8,286 bases of DNA. It comes from Thioalkalivibrio sp. (GTDB lineage Bacteria > Pseudomonadota > Gammaproteobacteria > Ectothiorhodospirales > Ectothiorhodospiraceae). A program made the translations under genes and the position numbers. A model generated the notes under the pieces. The model had not been told where the DNA came from and ran no database searches. It saw nothing but the letters and a program-made list of their open reading frames with translations. Location: positions 1 through 8,286 of the forward strand of contig SKQM01000137.1 of NCBI GenBank assembly GCA_007119005.1, in the 5' to 3' direction. This document shows, piece after piece, positions 6,840 to 8,286 of the stretch. How positions within the stretch are numbered: position 1 is the first letter of the stretch; each line of letters begins with the position of its first letter.

Positions 6840-7039
6840 GAAGGATTCCTTGTAAATGAGTCAGATGTGCACAGCTTGCTCGGATTTCACTCAAAGGTTA
6901 AGCAAACAGCAAGCCAAAGTCCACAACGCATTGATCGCAAGAAAAAAACTGAAACGGCCAAGCCCCCTCACGCCCCACAGTGTAAAGCGGGCTGACAATT
7001 CCAGTCACAATGGATGCTGAGCAAGTCTCTCACCGCCGG
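6840..7039. other. intergenic region upstream of the PilZ gene
   Basis: This 200-bp stretch is clearly more AT-rich than the genes around it. It should hold the PilZ promoter and the 3' end of the protease transcript. It has the PilZ ribosome site (6847-6851) and an A7 run at 6943-6949, which is T7 on the minus strand but is not preceded by a stable GC hairpin. TTGCTG and TGAAAT spaced 17 bp on the minus strand are a poor sigma70-like pair. No gene is seen. Confidence 0.5.
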
Positions 7040-7849
7040 TCAAGGCTGCAGCCCCTGCCGCTGCAATAACTCTCGCGCAAAATCGATCGGAATCGCATAG
7101 CTGATACCGCTCGGCCGCTCCAAAGCGCTCTCGCGGCCCTCCTTCACGAAGACCATGTTGATCACGCCCAGCACCTGTCCCGTGGCCGGATCGAACATCG
7201 GGCTACCACTGTTGCCGGGATAAGCGGTGGCATCCAATTGAAAGATGGTATACGGATCGCGCATGCGCCGGATCATCGCTGGGTTCAGTTCCCGGGCCGA
7301 ACGCGCCGGCATCGTCACCGGCGCCACGGCGGCGACCGTACCCCGATGCGTGGCCGCGAACAGCCCCAGCGCCGCGCCGATCGGAAATCCGGTGAAGGCA
7401 ATGGCCTGGCCCTCGCGGACGGCCGCGGAATTGCCCAGCCGCAGCGCCGGCATCGGATCGCCGTCGATCCGCAGCAGCACCAGGTCGCGCGCCGGATCCT
7501 TCGCCACCGCCTGAGCCCTCCGTACCTGGGCCTGGGGTCCGCCGCTGGGCACGAACACCGCGAGGAACTCGCGCCGTTCGGCGTCGAGCAGATCAGGCAG
7601 CACGTGATCATTGGTGATCACATGCCTTCCATCCCCGACCACGAACCCCGTTCCACGCAGCTGCATCCGGGGCTGTCGCGTCTCCTGAAAGGTTCCAACA
7701 CCTACCACCGAAGGCTTCACCCGCTCGATCGTCGTCGGCAGGCTGCCCGCCTGCGCAGCACCGGCCCAGACCGCCAATGCGGCCAGAACCAACCCCGGTA
7801 GCCAAACCATCCTCGCCCGACCCACACACCCACACATCCCCCGCCGCAT
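7040..7849 (-). CDS. secreted trypsin-like (S1C/HtrA-type) serine protease without PDZ domain
   Basis: This 269-residue protein carries a signal peptide: Arg-rich n-region, hydrophobic core VWLPGLVLAALAVWAGA and a likely AQA|GS cleavage after residue 34, so it should act in the periplasm or outside the cell. The trypsin-fold catalytic triad is complete: His82 in ITNDHVL, Asp122 in ARDLVLLRID and Ser214 in PGNSGSP. The chain ends after the SGISYAIPIDFARELL strand-helix, so the PDZ domain of DegP/DegS is absent. The start ATG 7849 is chosen for GGAG 7 nt upstream and for the signal peptide directly after it; the open frame runs on to 8194 but that part is Arg/Gly-rich, crosses the REP pair and overlaps wecB. 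An internal start at 7837 or 7810 is also possible. It is divergent from wecB. Role in matrix or PEP-CTERM protein processing is speculation. Confidence 0.88.
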   Translation of the reverse strand: MRRGMCGCVGRARMVWLPGLVLAALAVWAGAAQAGSLPTTIERVKPSVVGVGTFQETRQPRMQLRGTGFVVGDGRHVITNDHVLPDLLDAERREFLAVFVPSGGPQAQVRRAQAVAKDPARDLVLLRIDGDPMPALRLGNSAAVREGQAIAFTGFPIGAALGLFAATHRGTVAAVAPVTMPARSARELNPAMIRRMRDPYTIFQLDATAYPGNSGSPMFDPATGQVLGVINMVFVKEGRESALERPSGISYAIPIDFARELLQRQGLQP

Positions 7850-7856
7850 CAGTCCT

Positions 7857-7860
7857 CTCC
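7857..7860 (-). promoter_or_regulatory. ribosome binding site of the protease
   Basis: GGAG on the minus strand sits 7 nt before ATG 7849 and decides the start against the much longer open frame reaching 8194. A second AGGA at 7856-7853 is only 3 nt from the start. Confidence 0.6.
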
Positions 7861-7920
7861 CCACCCAAAGCACAAGAGAGCTTAGATCAAACCGAACACT
7901 CCCGCCCACCGCCCCTCCGC

Positions 7921-7989
7921 GTAGGAGCGGCTTCCAGCCGCGATCCCAACCGCCGGACCGGCCCCATCGCGGCCGGAGGCCGCTCCTAC
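7921..7989. repeat. inverted pair of REP-type palindromes
   Basis: Two 24-bp elements in opposite orientation flank a 21-bp spacer. Copy one (7921-7944) begins GTAGGAGCGGC and copy two (7966-7989) is its reverse complement with two differences. Each has its own hairpin: GCGGCT-TCC-AGCCGC in the first, GCGGCC-GGA-GGCCGC in the second. The two differences fall on paired stem positions (T-A changed to C-G), so folding is kept. The GTAGGAGCGGC head is typical of REP elements of Pseudomonas and Xanthomonas relatives, mobilised by RAYT transposases. The pair fills much of a divergent promoter gap. Confidence 0.85.
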
Positions 7990-8053
7990 AAGGCCGCCTT
8001 AGGCGCGCCCTTCCACCTCGCGCTGCCCGCAGGTACCATCCTCTGGCCCCATC

Positions 8054-8059
8054 AAAGGA
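8054..8059 (+). promoter_or_regulatory. ribosome binding site of wecB
   Basis: AAAGGA lies 7 nt before the ATG at 8067 and supports that start. Confidence 0.7.
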
Positions 8060-8066
8060 CCGTTCC

Positions 8067-8286
8067 ATGCCCCGATCCTCCCCGCCCAAGATCCTCTGCG
8101 TCGTCGGCGCTCGCCCCAACTTCATGAAGATCGCGCCCATCATGGCCGCCCTGCGCGCGCCCGACTCGGGCCTGGAGGCCGTGCTCGTCCACACCGGCCA
8201 GCACTACGACCCGGCGATGAACGAAAGTTTCTTCGCGGACCTGGGCATCCCGGCCCCGAACATCAACCTGGAGGTCGGCTCCTCCA
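8067..8286 (+). CDS. wecB: UDP-N-acetylglucosamine 2-epimerase, N-terminal fragment
   Basis: The first 73 codons are in the window and the gene continues past the right edge without a stop. The translation contains VVGARPNFMKIAPIM (12-26) and HTGQHYD (42-48), both hallmarks of the non-hydrolysing UDP-GlcNAc 2-epimerase family. The cytoplasmic enzyme converts UDP-GlcNAc to UDP-ManNAc, a precursor of ManNAc or ManNAcA residues in surface polysaccharides. The ATG at 8067 has a good ribosome site and a start only a few residues before the conserved KILCVVGARPN strand. WecB genes are common in XrtA exopolysaccharide clusters, so more cluster genes are likely to follow to the right. It probably has its own promoter, since the genes before it are on the other strand. 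Confidence 0.92.
   Translation, partial: MPRSSPPKILCVVGARPNFMKIAPIMAALRAPDSGLEAVLVHTGQHYDPAMNESFFADLGIPAPNINLEVGSS

Larger units (their letters stand above)
7850..8066. other. divergent intergenic region, protease / wecB
   Basis: The REP pair leaves 71 bp on the protease side and 77 bp on the wecB side for promoters. I found no strong sigma70 pair and no sigma54 element on either side. The wecB side also holds an 11-bp palindrome AAGGCCGCCTT (7990-8000) directly after the REP pair. Confidence 0.5.

Noticed and set aside
7850..8194. N-terminal extension of the protease reading frame up to 8194
   Set aside because: The extra 115 residues are Arg/Gly-rich, cross the REP pair and overlap wecB on the opposite strand. 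A ribosome site and signal peptide directly follow at ATG 7849.

Overview
The window looks like chromosomal DNA of a GC-rich gammaproteobacterium-like organism. The evidence is strong GC preference at third codon positions, AGGA-type ribosome sites, and a paired REP-type palindrome of the kind common in Pseudomonas, Xanthomonadaceae and some Ectothiorhodospiraceae. The genus cannot be fixed from this sequence alone. No tRNA, rRNA, CRISPR array or insertion sequence was seen.

The core is part of an exopolysaccharide cluster of the XrtA (exosortase A)/PEP-CTERM type. Left to right: the 5' end of galE (minus strand, runs off the left edge); a membrane-anchored YdcF/SanA-type DUF218 protein (minus strand); a 272-bp divergent gap carrying a 21-bp tandem repeat; then a plus-strand three-gene operon. 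The operon holds a polyprenyl-phosphate sugar-1-phosphate transferase (1364-2755), the histidine kinase PrsK (2772-4841) and the sigma54-dependent response regulator PrsR (4858-6213). Its two intergenic gaps are each 16 bp.

After prsR come two minus-strand genes: a PilZ-domain protein (6261-6839), convergent with prsR, and a secreted trypsin-like serine protease (7040-7849). A 217-bp divergent gap containing an inverted REP pair separates the protease from the start of wecB, a UDP-GlcNAc 2-epimerase (8067 to the right edge).

Inferred working model: GalE and WecB supply nucleotide sugars, and the sugar transferase starts the polysaccharide repeat unit on undecaprenyl phosphate. PrsK/PrsR with sigma54 control genes of the PEP-CTERM extracellular matrix. 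The PilZ protein may add a cyclic-di-GMP input. Exosortase XrtA, the chain-length and export proteins, and PEP-CTERM substrates are not in the window; they would be expected to the right of wecB or elsewhere. Nothing here is a clearly new system. The least explained elements are the 21-bp tandem repeat upstream of the operon, the two reverse-strand genes between prsR and wecB, and the REP pair in a divergent promoter gap.
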